DNA from: Pontiella sulfatireligans
Lineage (GTDB): Bacteria; Verrucomicrobiota; Kiritimatiellia; Kiritimatiellales; Pontiellaceae
Direction: 5' to 3'
Assembly (NCBI RefSeq): GCF_900890705.1
Contig: NZ_CAAHFH010000001.1
Location: 1,054,001 to 1,118,000 of the forward strand
Length of the DNA stretch: 64,000 nt
Below are positions 7,759 to 15,782 of this stretch, piece after piece. The notes beneath the pieces are model-generated. The model saw only the letters and a program-made list of their open reading frames with translations, did not search any database and was not told the origin of the DNA. Position 1 is the first letter of the stretch; each line of letters opens with the position of its first letter. A program made the translations under genes and the position numbers.

Positions 7759-10029
7759 ATGAAATCCCTGGTAAAAACACTCGCCCTTTTTGCAGCCTGC
7801 TCCCTACAGGCAGCGCCACTCATTCAGAACAAATACATGAAAATTGAACGAGCTGGCGAAAAACTGGTTCTGTCTTCGCTAGTCGATGCGCAGCAGATGA
7901 CCGCCCAGCTGGACCTTCCCGGATTCATTCAAAGCAGCAAGATTGCGGAATGTAGCGATCAGCTCTGGGGAAAGGGAAAGCAGCTCATGATCAAGCATGG
8001 CGACAGCACCACCACCCTCACCCTCTACGATGGCAATCCTTTCGCCCATCTTGAAACCCGGGTTTCCAACCATGGGGAGGAAATGCTCAATCTAAAAAAA
8101 CTGATTATCGCGAAGATGGATTTCGACTTCGACGTGAAGGAATCCCAATTAAACACCCTCGGAACCGGTGGACTTCGGACAGCAAGCAGCCCCAAGGGAA
8201 GCTATGCCTACTCCGTACTGGCCGATCCCGAATCGCGCAACGGCGTGATTTGCAGCTGGCTGACCCAGCTCCGCGGTGTCGGCCTAATGCTGCCCACGTT
8301 CAAGGAAGGCAAACACCAGCTTGAAACGCAGCTCGATTTCGGGCTGATGCGCGTGCAACCCGACCAAACCCGCGAGACCGACATCCTGCTCATCGGATTT
8401 TTCGACGATGCCCGCCTCGGCCTTGAGCAGTATGCCGACGACATCGCCAAGGTTTACGACATCAACCTGCCGCCCAAACCCAACGTTTACTGCACCTGGT
8501 ACCACCGCAAACAAACCGGCTCCGGCGCCTCGACCGAAAGTATGATCGCCGGAAACGCCGTCTTCGCACAAAAATACCTGAAACCGTTCGGCCTGGACGT
8601 CCTTCAAATCGACGACAATTGGCAGGCGCCCGAGAACAACCCCGGGAAACAGAATAAGGGACCGATAAAAACCTTCATCTCCACCACCAAGCATTTCCCG
8701 AGCGGCATGGCCAAAACCGCCGATGCAATCGAAAAGGAAGGATTCGTCCCCGGCATCTGGTTTATGCCGTTTGCCGGAGACCTGAACAATCCCACCTTTG
8801 ATCCGGCCATTTTTGCCATCGACAAAGCCACCGGCGGCCCCTTTGAGGACAACCGCTGGTCGGGAACCACCATCGATGCCTCCAGCCCCCTGGGCGAAGC
8901 CTTCCTGCGCAAACGCTTTAAACGCATCTACGACTGGGGCTATCGCTACATCAAGGTCGACGGCCTGCACATCGGCTCCCCGAGCCACAACCTCTACGTC
9001 AACCGCTCCTACGACGGAAAGGTGTTCGGCAATGCGGAAATCCACGACAAAAGCATGACCTTTGTCGAAGCCTACCGCAAAGGGCTCGACATCATGCGCG
9101 AAGAATTCCCGGACACCACCATCCTCGGCTGCGCCGCCACCCAGAACATGGTTTCCTTCGCCCCCGTGTTCGGACTGGTCGACGCCATGCGCGTCGGCCC
9201 CGACAACGGAGGCGCATCCAAAGGCGATTGGAAACAAACCATCGCCGGCGCCGACTACGCCGGCAACCTCTGGTTCCTTAACAACCGCGTTTGGTACAAC
9301 GACCCCGACCCGATCTACGTGCGCAAATCCAACCCCCTCCACAAAGCCCGCTGGATGGCCTCCTGGGTGGCGGTCAGCGGGGCTCTGAACACCACAAGCG
9401 TGCAGTATTCCCTACTCTCCCCCGAACGGTTCGACATCATCAAGCGCACGCTTCCCGCACATAACCTCGATGTGCGCCCGATCGACATCCTCGAAAACAG
9501 CAAGCCGCAGATCTGGAAGGTTGAAAACGACCGCATGGTCGTTATCGCCCTGTTCAACTGGGAAGAGGAGAAAGAGACCGCCATCAACTATCCTCTCGAA
9601 CGCATGGGCCTCGACCCGAACAAAGGCTACGAAGCGTTCGACTTCTGGGCCAACCGCTATCTCGGCACCGTCAAGGGCAAACTGAACACCACACTGAAAG
9701 GTGCGCACTGCCAGGTACTCGCGCTACGCAAAACAAAGGATCACCCGCAGTTGCTCAGCACCTCGCGCCACATCACCCAGGGGCTAATCGACGTGGTCTC
9801 CGAAGAGTGGAATCCGCGCAAAAAAGAACTGCGCGGAACCAGCAATGTCGTCGCCAACGACCCCTATGAGCTGCGTATCGTCTGCCCCGATGGTTTCCAA
9901 GCAATGGAGCTTAAAACAAGCGATAAAACAGCAATTCTATCAGCCGTGGAACAAGCAGACGAGCTTGCCCGCGCAACACTCACTCCCTCGATCACGGGCA
10001 GCATAAACTGGATATTAAAATTCCAATGA
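7759..10029 (+). CDS. Alpha-galactosidase-like glycoside hydrolase (clan GH-D, GH36-like)
   Basis: Secreted enzyme of 756 residues, predicted to release terminal alpha-galactose or a related sugar. A signal peptide covers residues 1-19. An N-terminal beta-sandwich (about 20-230) precedes a TIM barrel (about 235-560) with the clan features YCTWYHRKQ at the barrel start, LQIDDNWQ, PGIWFMPFAGD and RYIKVDGLH. In the last, D401 matches the KxD nucleophile position of clan GH-D. A C-terminal beta domain follows. It is the only metabolic gene on the plus strand, with its own promoter region, so it may be regulated separately from the sulfatases. The codons between about 8400 and 9700 are strikingly C-ending compared with neighbours. 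GH36 versus GH27 or the raffinose-synthase-like branch is not settled by reading alone. Confidence 0.85.
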   Translation: MKSLVKTLALFAACSLQAAPLIQNKYMKIERAGEKLVLSSLVDAQQMTAQLDLPGFIQSSKIAECSDQLWGKGKQLMIKHGDSTTTLTLYDGNPFAHLETRVSNHGEEMLNLKKLIIAKMDFDFDVKESQLNTLGTGGLRTASSPKGSYAYSVLADPESRNGVICSWLTQLRGVGLMLPTFKEGKHQLETQLDFGLMRVQPDQTRETDILLIGFFDDARLGLEQYADDIAKVYDINLPPKPNVYCTWYHRKQTGSGASTESMIAGNAVFAQKYLKPFGLDVLQIDDNWQAPENNPGKQNKGPIKTFISTTKHFPSGMAKTADAIEKEGFVPGIWFMPFAGDLNNPTFDPAIFAIDKATGGPFEDNRWSGTTIDASSPLGEAFLRKRFKRIYDWGYRYIKVDGLHIGSPSHNLYVNRSYDGKVFGNAEIHDKSMTFVEAYRKGLDIMREEFPDTTILGCAATQNMVSFAPVFGLVDAMRVGPDNGGASKGDWKQTIAGADYAGNLWFLNNRVWYNDPDPIYVRKSNPLHKARWMASWVAVSGALNTTSVQYSLLSPERFDIIKRTLPAHNLDVRPIDILENSKPQIWKVENDRMVVIALFNWEEEKETAINYPLERMGLDPNKGYEAFDFWANRYLGTVKGKLNTTLKGAHCQVLALRKTKDHPQLLSTSRHITQGLIDVVSEEWNPRKKELRGTSNVVANDPYELRIVCPDGFQAMELKTSDKTAILSAVEQADELARATLTPSITGSINWILKFQ

Positions 10030-10045
10030 AATTATCTTAGATAAG
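10030..10045. repeat. Short inverted repeat after the GH-D gene
   Basis: The stretch TTATCT-T-AGATAA lies 2-15 bases after the stop of the GH-D gene. It could form a small hairpin, but there is no T-run behind it, so terminator function is doubtful. The remaining bases to 10212 contain no gene I can support; they include two poly-T stretches near 10157 and 10186 that may belong to the insertion-sequence end. Confidence 0.3.
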
Positions 10046-10212
10046 ATGTCCAGCTACGCTGTATATCAAATATAGGGCCCAAAAGGAATATGGAGGGTGC
10101 TCTGCCAGCAATTCTAATTATGGATTGAAGCGACAGCAACAGGCGGGTCGGCCGCATTTTTTTTCATTTAGGGGCTGCTTGGCCGGCTTTTTTCTGCGTT
10201 TATTGCTTCCGT

Positions 10213-11078
10213 ATGGAAGGCTTTGACCAAATTATCGACGAACTCCGCCACACGTTGGCCCTGCTCCCCGACAAGCGGACGGGAAGCAACACGCAGTATT
10301 CGATGCAGGACGCCGGGCTGGTGGCCTTCTCGGTATTCTTCATGCAAAACTCGTCGTTCCTGGCCGCCCAGCGCGCCATGCAGGAAAGCAAGGGGCGCAG
10401 CAATGCGGGCACGCTTTTTAAAACCGGCGCCATCCCGACCGACAATCATGTTCGCAGCCTGCTCGACCCGGTCGAGCCGAAGGCGCTCTTCCCGGTCTAT
10501 GACCGCATTCACGCCGCGATGCGCGCGCAGGGCGTCCTCGACGGGTTCCGTTGCGTCGGTGGCACCCAGCTCATCGCCCTCGACGGCACCTGGCACCACT
10601 CTTCAAGCAAGGTTCATTGCAAGAACTGCTCGACCCGCCAGCACAAGAACGGCTCGATCACATACCACCACAGCGCCATCACCCCCGTCGTCGTCGCGCC
10701 CGGGCGCAGCCAAGCCATCGCGCTGCGCCCCGAGTTCATCGTCCCGCAAGACGGGGCCGGGAAGCAGGACTGCGAGACCAACGCCGCCAAGCGCTGGCTC
10801 GCGGCCAACGGCGCGTTCTGCCACACCGGCAACGACACCCTGCTCGGCGACGACCTCTATTCGCGCCAGCCCTTCTGCCGCAAGGTAACTACCACTTCAT
10901 CTTCGTCTGCAAGCCCGACTCGCACAAGCACCTCTACGAATGGGTGGACGAGCTCGAGCCCGGCGCAGGCCTGCACACGCTAACGCGCCGCGCCAAGAAC
11001 AAGGGCAAATGGGAAACCCACACCGTTCGCTACGCAAACGACGTCCCGCTCGTCGACGGCCTGGACGCGCTTGCGGTC
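10213..11078 (+). pseudogene. Truncated, frameshifted transposase (ISNCY-like)
   Basis: Remnant of a DDE-type transposase. The N-terminal part opens with MEGFDQIIDEL and contains the segments LIALDGTW, CSTRQHKNGSITYHH and LGDDLYSRQP, typical of unclassified (ISNCY-type) transposases, with the first two aspartates visible. The reading frame breaks at about 10884-10890: the first frame ends in FCRKV, while the next frame carries on with NYHFIFVCKPDSHKHLYEW and runs to DGLDALAVN. A few codons seem deleted at the break. At about 11078 homology stops and the sequence joins the inverted remains of a second transposase, so the C-terminal third, including the last catalytic residue, is lost. The GC content is clearly higher than in the flanking genes. 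It cannot encode an active enzyme. Confidence 0.85.
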
Positions 11079-12015
11079 AACGGTAGAGTTCGGCAACCGT
11101 CCACGCGCTCCACTCCAGATGGTTGGTGATGAAGGCGATCTCGACCTCCTTGCCGTTGACCTCGACGAGCGCCACGACCCTGCGCAACTCGCACGGGTAG
11201 GCCTTCCTCGATGCTTCGACCACCATCTCGATGACCTCGTTGCGCAGAATGCGCTTGTGCCCGGTGGTTTCGAGGGTGCGCACCACCTTGTACTGCATGT
11301 TGTCCTTCGCCCGGCCAACCCACCAGACGCCGCGCTCCGTCAGCCCGAAGAGATGCTTGAACTTGTTGTACGCCTTGTCGAACACGGCGATTTCGCCGGG
11401 CTTGAGGTCGGCGCACAGGCTTTGGGTCATCGTGCTGTCGTGGTGTTTCGCCGTGTCGATGATAGCGCACCGGGGCAGGAAGCTTTGCAGGTCGAGGCGC
11501 AGGTGGCACTTGGCCGCCGCCTTGCGGCGGCGGTGCTTCGCCCACTCCATGGAGTTGGCGACCAGCTGGATCGTGGTCGAGTCCAGCACATGGATCGTCT
11601 TGCTGAAGCGCCGGAGGTATCCGCGCCGAACCTTGCCCTTCGCGAAGCCCGGAACCGTATCCATCAGATGTTTCATCATGTTCCAGTAAAGTTCTTCGGC
11701 CATGTCCGCGCTACGGATCTTGTTCGCATGGCTGAGGTTGTTGCGCGAAGGCGGAACCGCTCCGCGTATGGTGGAGAGCGCCGCCGCGTTCATCTGGAGC
11801 GCGTCGCACACATCGTTGAGTCCGAGCGCATGGGCGAAGTGGGCGTAGAGCAGCGAAACCACATGGCTCCACGGCGTGTACGTCCGGCTCTGGATATCCA
11901 CGCCATGCTTCTTCGCAAGGTTAGATACCATGTGCCCGGGAATCAGATTGCACAATTGTTTCAAGGTTGTATACCTATGTCCGGCTGGCTTGTGTTTTTG
12001 TCTCTGTTTTTTCAT
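11077..12015 (-). pseudogene. 3'-truncated IS4-family transposase (DUF4372 + DDE)
   Basis: The reading frame of 312 residues begins with an N-terminal DUF4372-like region (TLKQLCNLIPGHMVSNLAKK) and continues into the DDE_Tnp_1 fold. VLDSTTIQL supplies the first aspartate (D145) and EIAVFDKAYNKF the second (D213). The frame stops at WTVAELYR, exactly where intact relatives continue into the helix with the third acidic residue (RWQIE-type segment). The stop is created by the junction with the other transposase near 11078, so the protein lacks the catalytic glutamate and should be inactive. A GGAGGG ribosome site precedes the ATG at 12015. High GC matches the first transposase remnant, suggesting a shared or similar foreign source. 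Confidence 0.87.
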
Positions 12016-12053
12016 ACCCTCCGAGTGGAGGATTTAGAGCTCACAAGCCAGCC
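11983..12053. repeat. 12-bp inverted repeat around the IS4 transposase start
   Basis: GGCTGGCTTGTG at 11983-11994 is perfectly repeated in reverse complement at 12042-12053, bracketing the transposase start codon. A second small hairpin (CCTCC-gagt-GGAGG, 12017-12030) lies between and would cover the ribosome site. Such structure could dampen translation from read-through transcripts, as known for some insertion sequences; here that is inference. Confidence 0.65.
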
Positions 12054-12443
12054 TTTTTGTTTACGAGCTGTGGGATGACAATGTTTATGGTTATAGAGTT
12101 TAAAGTCTCCATTCTGAATGGAGCATTCCACATACTTCGTCTCTGCCGCTTCTCCGTTTTTCCAACGGGCGCGGTGGCCGACGAACAAGCGGTTATTCCA
12201 GCCAGCATCCGCTGCGCCGGATAAAACCGGTAGCATATTGCGCCCATCCCAAGCCTGCTGCCCTGGTGCGGAGATCGAGCGGCCTGCAAGCGAGGCAAAA
12301 GTCATAAACCAATCGATGTGCCCACAAAGCTCTTCGCGATCCACATTTTCCGGCAGGTGGCCAGGCCAAGAAACGAGACACGGCACCCACAGACCACCTT
12401 CGGTCGCCTTTCCTTTGCCACCTTTCAAGCGAGTTCCGTGCAC
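12054..12443 (-). pseudogene. Sulfatase C-terminal fragment
   Basis: The frame encodes GTRLKGGKGKATEGG followed by LWVPCLVSWPGHLPE, the strand-turn-strand signature found after the DNG motif in S1 sulfatases, then IDWFMTFASLAG, matching the 'D-x-xPT-x-x-x-LAG' region, and the start of the C-terminal subdomain (NGDFKLYNHKH). Everything upstream, including signal peptide and FGly motif, is missing. The downstream end is lost at the insertion-sequence boundary near 12054-12075. Nothing in the window looks like the missing half, so the rest was deleted or moved. It is not expected to make a functional enzyme. Confidence 0.8.
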
Positions 12444-12446
12444 GGT

Positions 12447-12642
12447 CTGTCCGCCCCGGCCATTACATCCGCAACTTCAGGCAGGTGCTGCTCTGTCGGC
12501 AGAAAAGGCTCGATGAAAAGGAAACCGCCTTCGCCGTGAAGATCAGCGAAAGGCTCGTGCTCGAATACCGCTCATCGACAAGTTCGCCGAGGAGAACGTC
12601 GTACTCGAAAGCATCTTACAATATGTCGGGAAGGAATTATAA
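12447..12642 (+). pseudogene. Unidentified coding remnant with a frameshift
   Basis: Two adjoining plus-strand frames read as one protein-like piece: GHYIRNFRQVLLCRQKR and AFAVKISERLVLEYR, then, after a one-base-type slip near 12568, LIDKFAEENVVLESILQYV and a TAA at 12640. The helical, charged composition suggests a real former C-terminus, perhaps of a mobile-element protein, but I do not recognise the family. It lies back to back with the sulfatase fragment, in the insertion-sequence scar. Confidence 0.35.
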
Positions 12643-12731
12643 CCAATGAACTTCAACGGGAGGACATCCAGCCCTTGCAGGACACCTGCCCTTATTTCGA
12701 ATTCCTGATGCTGCTTTCCCTTGAAACGCCT

Positions 12732-13304
12732 TTACCGTTTTCTGCGCAGGAGCCATGAACCCATGCCGCCAAGGCCAAAAAGGGAAAGGGTGGCTGGCTC
12801 GGGAACGGCCTGGACATCGTTCCAAACAATGCCGCTGTAACTCCCGCTAAAATCATAGCAAAGTATTTCGTTGCCGGTTTCCGGGGCCTGGGTTTTTTTA
12901 TCCATCACGATAAACTGGTTGCCGGCTGAAATTCCTCCTACGGGCACATCGAACAAAACAGTGAAGTAATGGCTGCTATCTTCCAGATCCTCGTCCTGTT
13001 CAAAAAAGAGCCAGTTTCGGTCTGAAAAAATGGTTGTTTCCGCAACCTTCATATCCCCATAGCTGGTTGAAAAGTTGTCGTACAAAGCCATGTCCTGGTA
13101 CCATGTTCCGGAAGAGCGGGCGGAGCTGGCTTTATAAAGCACGGCCATATGCCCGCTCTCAGCCGATTTTCCGGATACACTAAAGAGGTCGAATCCCGGA
13201 TCGGTGTCCCCTAGATCGCCATCGCTGTACCAAGAGTATATCGTGGCATTCGCAACCGAGGCGGCCACGGCCAGCACACTTAATATTAAGAATGTTTTTT
13301 TCAT
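12732..13304 (-). CDS. PEP-CTERM exported protein with tandem-paralogue N-terminal domain
   Basis: Exported protein of 190 residues. I chose ATG 13304, with AAGGTGA 6 bases upstream, which gives the signal peptide MKKTFLILSVLAVAASVANA. The rest is one domain beginning IYSWYSDGDLGDTDPGFDL and containing SSGTWYQDMALYDNF and HYFTVLFDVPVGG. The same motifs recur in the next two upstream genes. The C-terminus is a PEP-CTERM sorting signal: VPEPATL, a hydrophobic stretch, then RRKR, normally processed by an exosortase. No exosortase is in this window. It is the last gene of a three-gene paralogous array, 23 bases behind its neighbour. The domain matches nothing I can name; the alternation of aromatic strands suggests a small beta-sandwich. 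Confidence 0.85.
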   Translation of the reverse strand: MKKTFLILSVLAVAASVANATIYSWYSDGDLGDTDPGFDLFSVSGKSAESGHMAVLYKASSARSSGTWYQDMALYDNFSTSYGDMKVAETTIFSDRNWLFFEQDEDLEDSSHYFTVLFDVPVGGISAGNQFIVMDKKTQAPETGNEILCYDFSGSYSGIVWNDVQAVPEPATLSLFGLGGMGSWLLRRKR

Positions 13305-13327
13305 TCGGATCACCTTGTCCTCTCCGG

Positions 13328-14098
13328 TTAGGGAAGCGTTCTGACGCGGTAGAACATGGCACTGTTGGTTGGAGCCGAGTTGGTGGAATAGTTCCCATAG
13401 ACCGAGGTCAAGGCATTGTTGGTCAGCAGAATGCTCCACGTCGGTGCATTCGTCCCAAGGTTATCCGTGCATTCCAGATACCGGGTCTTGTCGAACCCGC
13501 CATGCCATGCCAGGCTCACATCATTGGTGCCGAATGAAAAATCGGTGACTGCTGCCACGCCATGCCCATTGGTCGCATTCACGACATCCTGCCAGGCAAT
13601 ACCATTGCACTTGGATTTTTCGAAAACTTCATAGTTTACATTCCCGCCAGTTTTCGCCTGGTAGGTCTGTCTATCAAGGACAATATATTTGGTGCTGCTG
13701 CCGGCCGCGATGTCTGCAATATAACTTCTGCTGAACACCACGGTATAATAGCTGTCGCCGGGATTCAGAAATATTGGAGAGTAAAAATAGGTAACTCCTA
13801 CCTTTTCACAATTGAAAACAAAATGCAGTTGATCCCCCGTACCGGCTCCAATGGTGAGGTCCTTATTAACAACAATATCATTGTGCCAGGTGGTTGTATT
13901 ATCGCGGGCTTCGGTTGCCCGGTATACCGCGAGTACCGCATTGGCGGGTGCTGCCCTTCCGGTCAGATTTTCCAGCGTATAGGGATCATCGAGACGCCCA
14001 AGATCATCAATACTGTACCAGTCATGCTCAACCAGCTGTGCGGAAACCACCGTCGCCAGCGCAAAAAGCGCACACACTATGCTCAATATTTTTTTCAT
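13328..14098 (-). CDS. Exported protein, paralogue with C-terminal FYR module
   Basis: Exported protein of 256 residues. ATG 14098 has an AGGAG site about 9 bases upstream and begins the signal peptide MKKILSIVCALFALATVVSA. Residues 21-165 form the same domain as in its two neighbours: DWYSIDDLGRLDDPYTLENL, TTTWHNDIVVNKDL, DSYYTVVFSRSY and KYIVLDRQT. Instead of PEP-CTERM it ends in a module with TDFSFGTNDVSLAWHGG and TNSAMFYRVRTLP, a C-terminal arrangement common in secreted proteins of this group and perhaps used for sorting or as a beta-sandwich. Function is unknown; the paralogy and export signals suggest a cell-surface or glycan-facing role. The 22-23 base gaps imply an operon with the flanking paralogues. 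Confidence 0.82.
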   Translation of the reverse strand: MKKILSIVCALFALATVVSAQLVEHDWYSIDDLGRLDDPYTLENLTGRAAPANAVLAVYRATEARDNTTTWHNDIVVNKDLTIGAGTGDQLHFVFNCEKVGVTYFYSPIFLNPGDSYYTVVFSRSYIADIAAGSSTKYIVLDRQTYQAKTGGNVNYEVFEKSKCNGIAWQDVVNATNGHGVAAVTDFSFGTNDVSLAWHGGFDKTRYLECTDNLGTNAPTWSILLTNNALTSVYGNYSTNSAPTNSAMFYRVRTLP

Positions 14099-14120
14099 TC
14101 TCTTTTTCTCCTGTTGGTTT

Positions 14121-15740
14121 TTATTCGGTTCGCAGCCGGTAGAACAATGCGTTGTTGGTTGGCATTGCATAGCTGAAGTTCGTCGTATTCAGAGGAGCGG
14201 TGTACAGCACCTTCCACGTCTCGCCGGTGTCTTCGAGGCTGGTTATGTATTCCACCACCTGCGTGGCCCCCGCGCCGCCCTGCCACTCGAGGTGTACGTC
14301 GCCGCCGCTTATCGCAATATCGGTAATCTCCAGAGGGATTTCCGCTTCAGTCAGAGAGATGTCATCCAGATTCCAGCTGGTGAAATAATCAATGTTGATC
14401 CCTGCTTCAACCTTCATCTTGACCATAGAAGTCCCTGCCGGAATAGTGATCTGTACCGTTGAAAACCCATCCGCCAGTTCCCCTTCACTGGTCGGCTGGA
14501 AGCTCATCGGTGATCCAGCCGTAGTGGAGGCCACGCCGGTTGCGTTGTATCCCCATGTTACACCGTCGGCAGAACCGAATCCCTCAATCGTAATATCCGG
14601 CGTTGCCGAATATCCCGCACCATCCAACGCGACATAGAACTTGATTTGATCCCCGTTCAGCAAACCGATGAATTCTTCATCAAGCGATATGGCTGAAAGA
14701 TGCGCAGTCAAGGTCAAGGCTCCGGTCAGGTTGGAAACGGATATCTCATCCAGCTCCAGCAGCGCGGTGTCGGCAGTCGGCTCATTCGCTGACTGCCAGG
14801 AGGCCAGATGAGACCTTACGGTTTGTGATTCGGGAGTCGCTTCGGCACCGGGGTCGATCCCTCCAAGGTCCGCTCCCTGAAGGATGGCCCAGGTATCCTC
14901 CTGCGACCAGCTGGAGGGCGTGTTTGTTTCGAATCCCTGGAACCAGGGCGCCGTGCTTATTTCCTGACGAATAATCTCTACAATCTTCTTCGAGGCCGTC
15001 CCGGTTGAGTTTGTGCCGGATACCGCGATTGTGTTGACGCCCTCATCCAGCGGCACACTTGTGATCGTCCAGCTCGCAGCCGCTGGAATCGTTCCGAAAG
15101 CACCGTTCCAAGCATTGGACCAAACCAGGTTGCCCACCACATTGGCATTGGCCGTGCCTGAAATATCGTAGGTTGGAACTGCAGGTAATACTTTGGCATC
15201 CGGAGTAGTGATGATCACCTCAGGCGGATTATCTGACGGAACGGCCAGAACGGTATTCCACTGAATGCCGGCGTTCTGGTTTTCTGAATACACCTCATAA
15301 TCCGTTCCCGTTGCAAGGAACGTAACTTTTTCGATGATGATGTATTCTGAACCGGCAACAACACTTCCTGTCGGAACATCAAAGATAACCGTATAGTAAT
15401 TGCTGCCGTCATCCAGTGATACGGTCTCATCAAAATAGACCCAACCGGAATCATCGATAAGAGTACTCTGATAGACTTTCATGTCGCCCGCAAAGGGAGC
15501 GCTCACCGAAAAATCATCGTAGATAACCAGATCCTTGTACCATGTGCCGGAAGGTCGAGCTTCGGTTGCTTTGAAGATCGCTACCATACGGCCGCCGACA
15601 GCGCCCTTGCCCGCCTCTGTATTGAGGTCATAGCCCGGGTCGCTGGATCCCAGATCGGCGTCGGAAAACCAGAAATAGGATCCCGCTGATGCAACGGTCG
15701 CTATAGCCAGCGCAAACAGAATCGTTAGTGTCTTTTTCAT
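14121..15740 (-). CDS. Exported multidomain protein, paralogue with Ig-like and jelly-roll parts
   Basis: Exported protein of 539 residues; ATG 15740 follows a GGGGA site and opens a signal peptide ending near A19. Residues 20-165 repeat the array's N-terminal domain (YFWFSDADLGSSDPGYDL, SGTWYKDLVIYDDF, NYYTVIFDVPTGS, GIQWNTVLAVPS). Residues about 170-265 form an Ig-like domain (VIITTPDAKVLPAVPTYDI, VNTIAVSGTNSTGTASK). Residues about 275-465 resemble a jelly-roll beta-sandwich ending in SWNLDDISL, a pattern seen in carbohydrate-binding or peptidase-associated domains. A final FYRLRTE module matches the neighbour's C-terminus. It is the longest of the three paralogues and the first to be transcribed. 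The role is unknown; glycan binding at the surface is an inference. Confidence 0.83.
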   Translation of the reverse strand: MKKTLTILFALAIATVASAGSYFWFSDADLGSSDPGYDLNTEAGKGAVGGRMVAIFKATEARPSGTWYKDLVIYDDFSVSAPFAGDMKVYQSTLIDDSGWVYFDETVSLDDGSNYYTVIFDVPTGSVVAGSEYIIIEKVTFLATGTDYEVYSENQNAGIQWNTVLAVPSDNPPEVIITTPDAKVLPAVPTYDISGTANANVVGNLVWSNAWNGAFGTIPAAASWTITSVPLDEGVNTIAVSGTNSTGTASKKIVEIIRQEISTAPWFQGFETNTPSSWSQEDTWAILQGADLGGIDPGAEATPESQTVRSHLASWQSANEPTADTALLELDEISVSNLTGALTLTAHLSAISLDEEFIGLLNGDQIKFYVALDGAGYSATPDITIEGFGSADGVTWGYNATGVASTTAGSPMSFQPTSEGELADGFSTVQITIPAGTSMVKMKVEAGINIDYFTSWNLDDISLTEAEIPLEITDIAISGGDVHLEWQGGAGATQVVEYITSLEDTGETWKVLYTAPLNTTNFSYAMPTNNALFYRLRTE

Positions 15741-15782
15741 TTCGTTCCCCATACCGTTTTGATTTGGATTTCTGCCTCTGAT

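Noticed and set aside
8284..9342. 352-codon minus-strand frame opposite the GH-D gene
   Set aside because: Caused by strong third-position C bias in the plus-strand gene; the protein is a low-complexity Gly/Val/Asp mixture.
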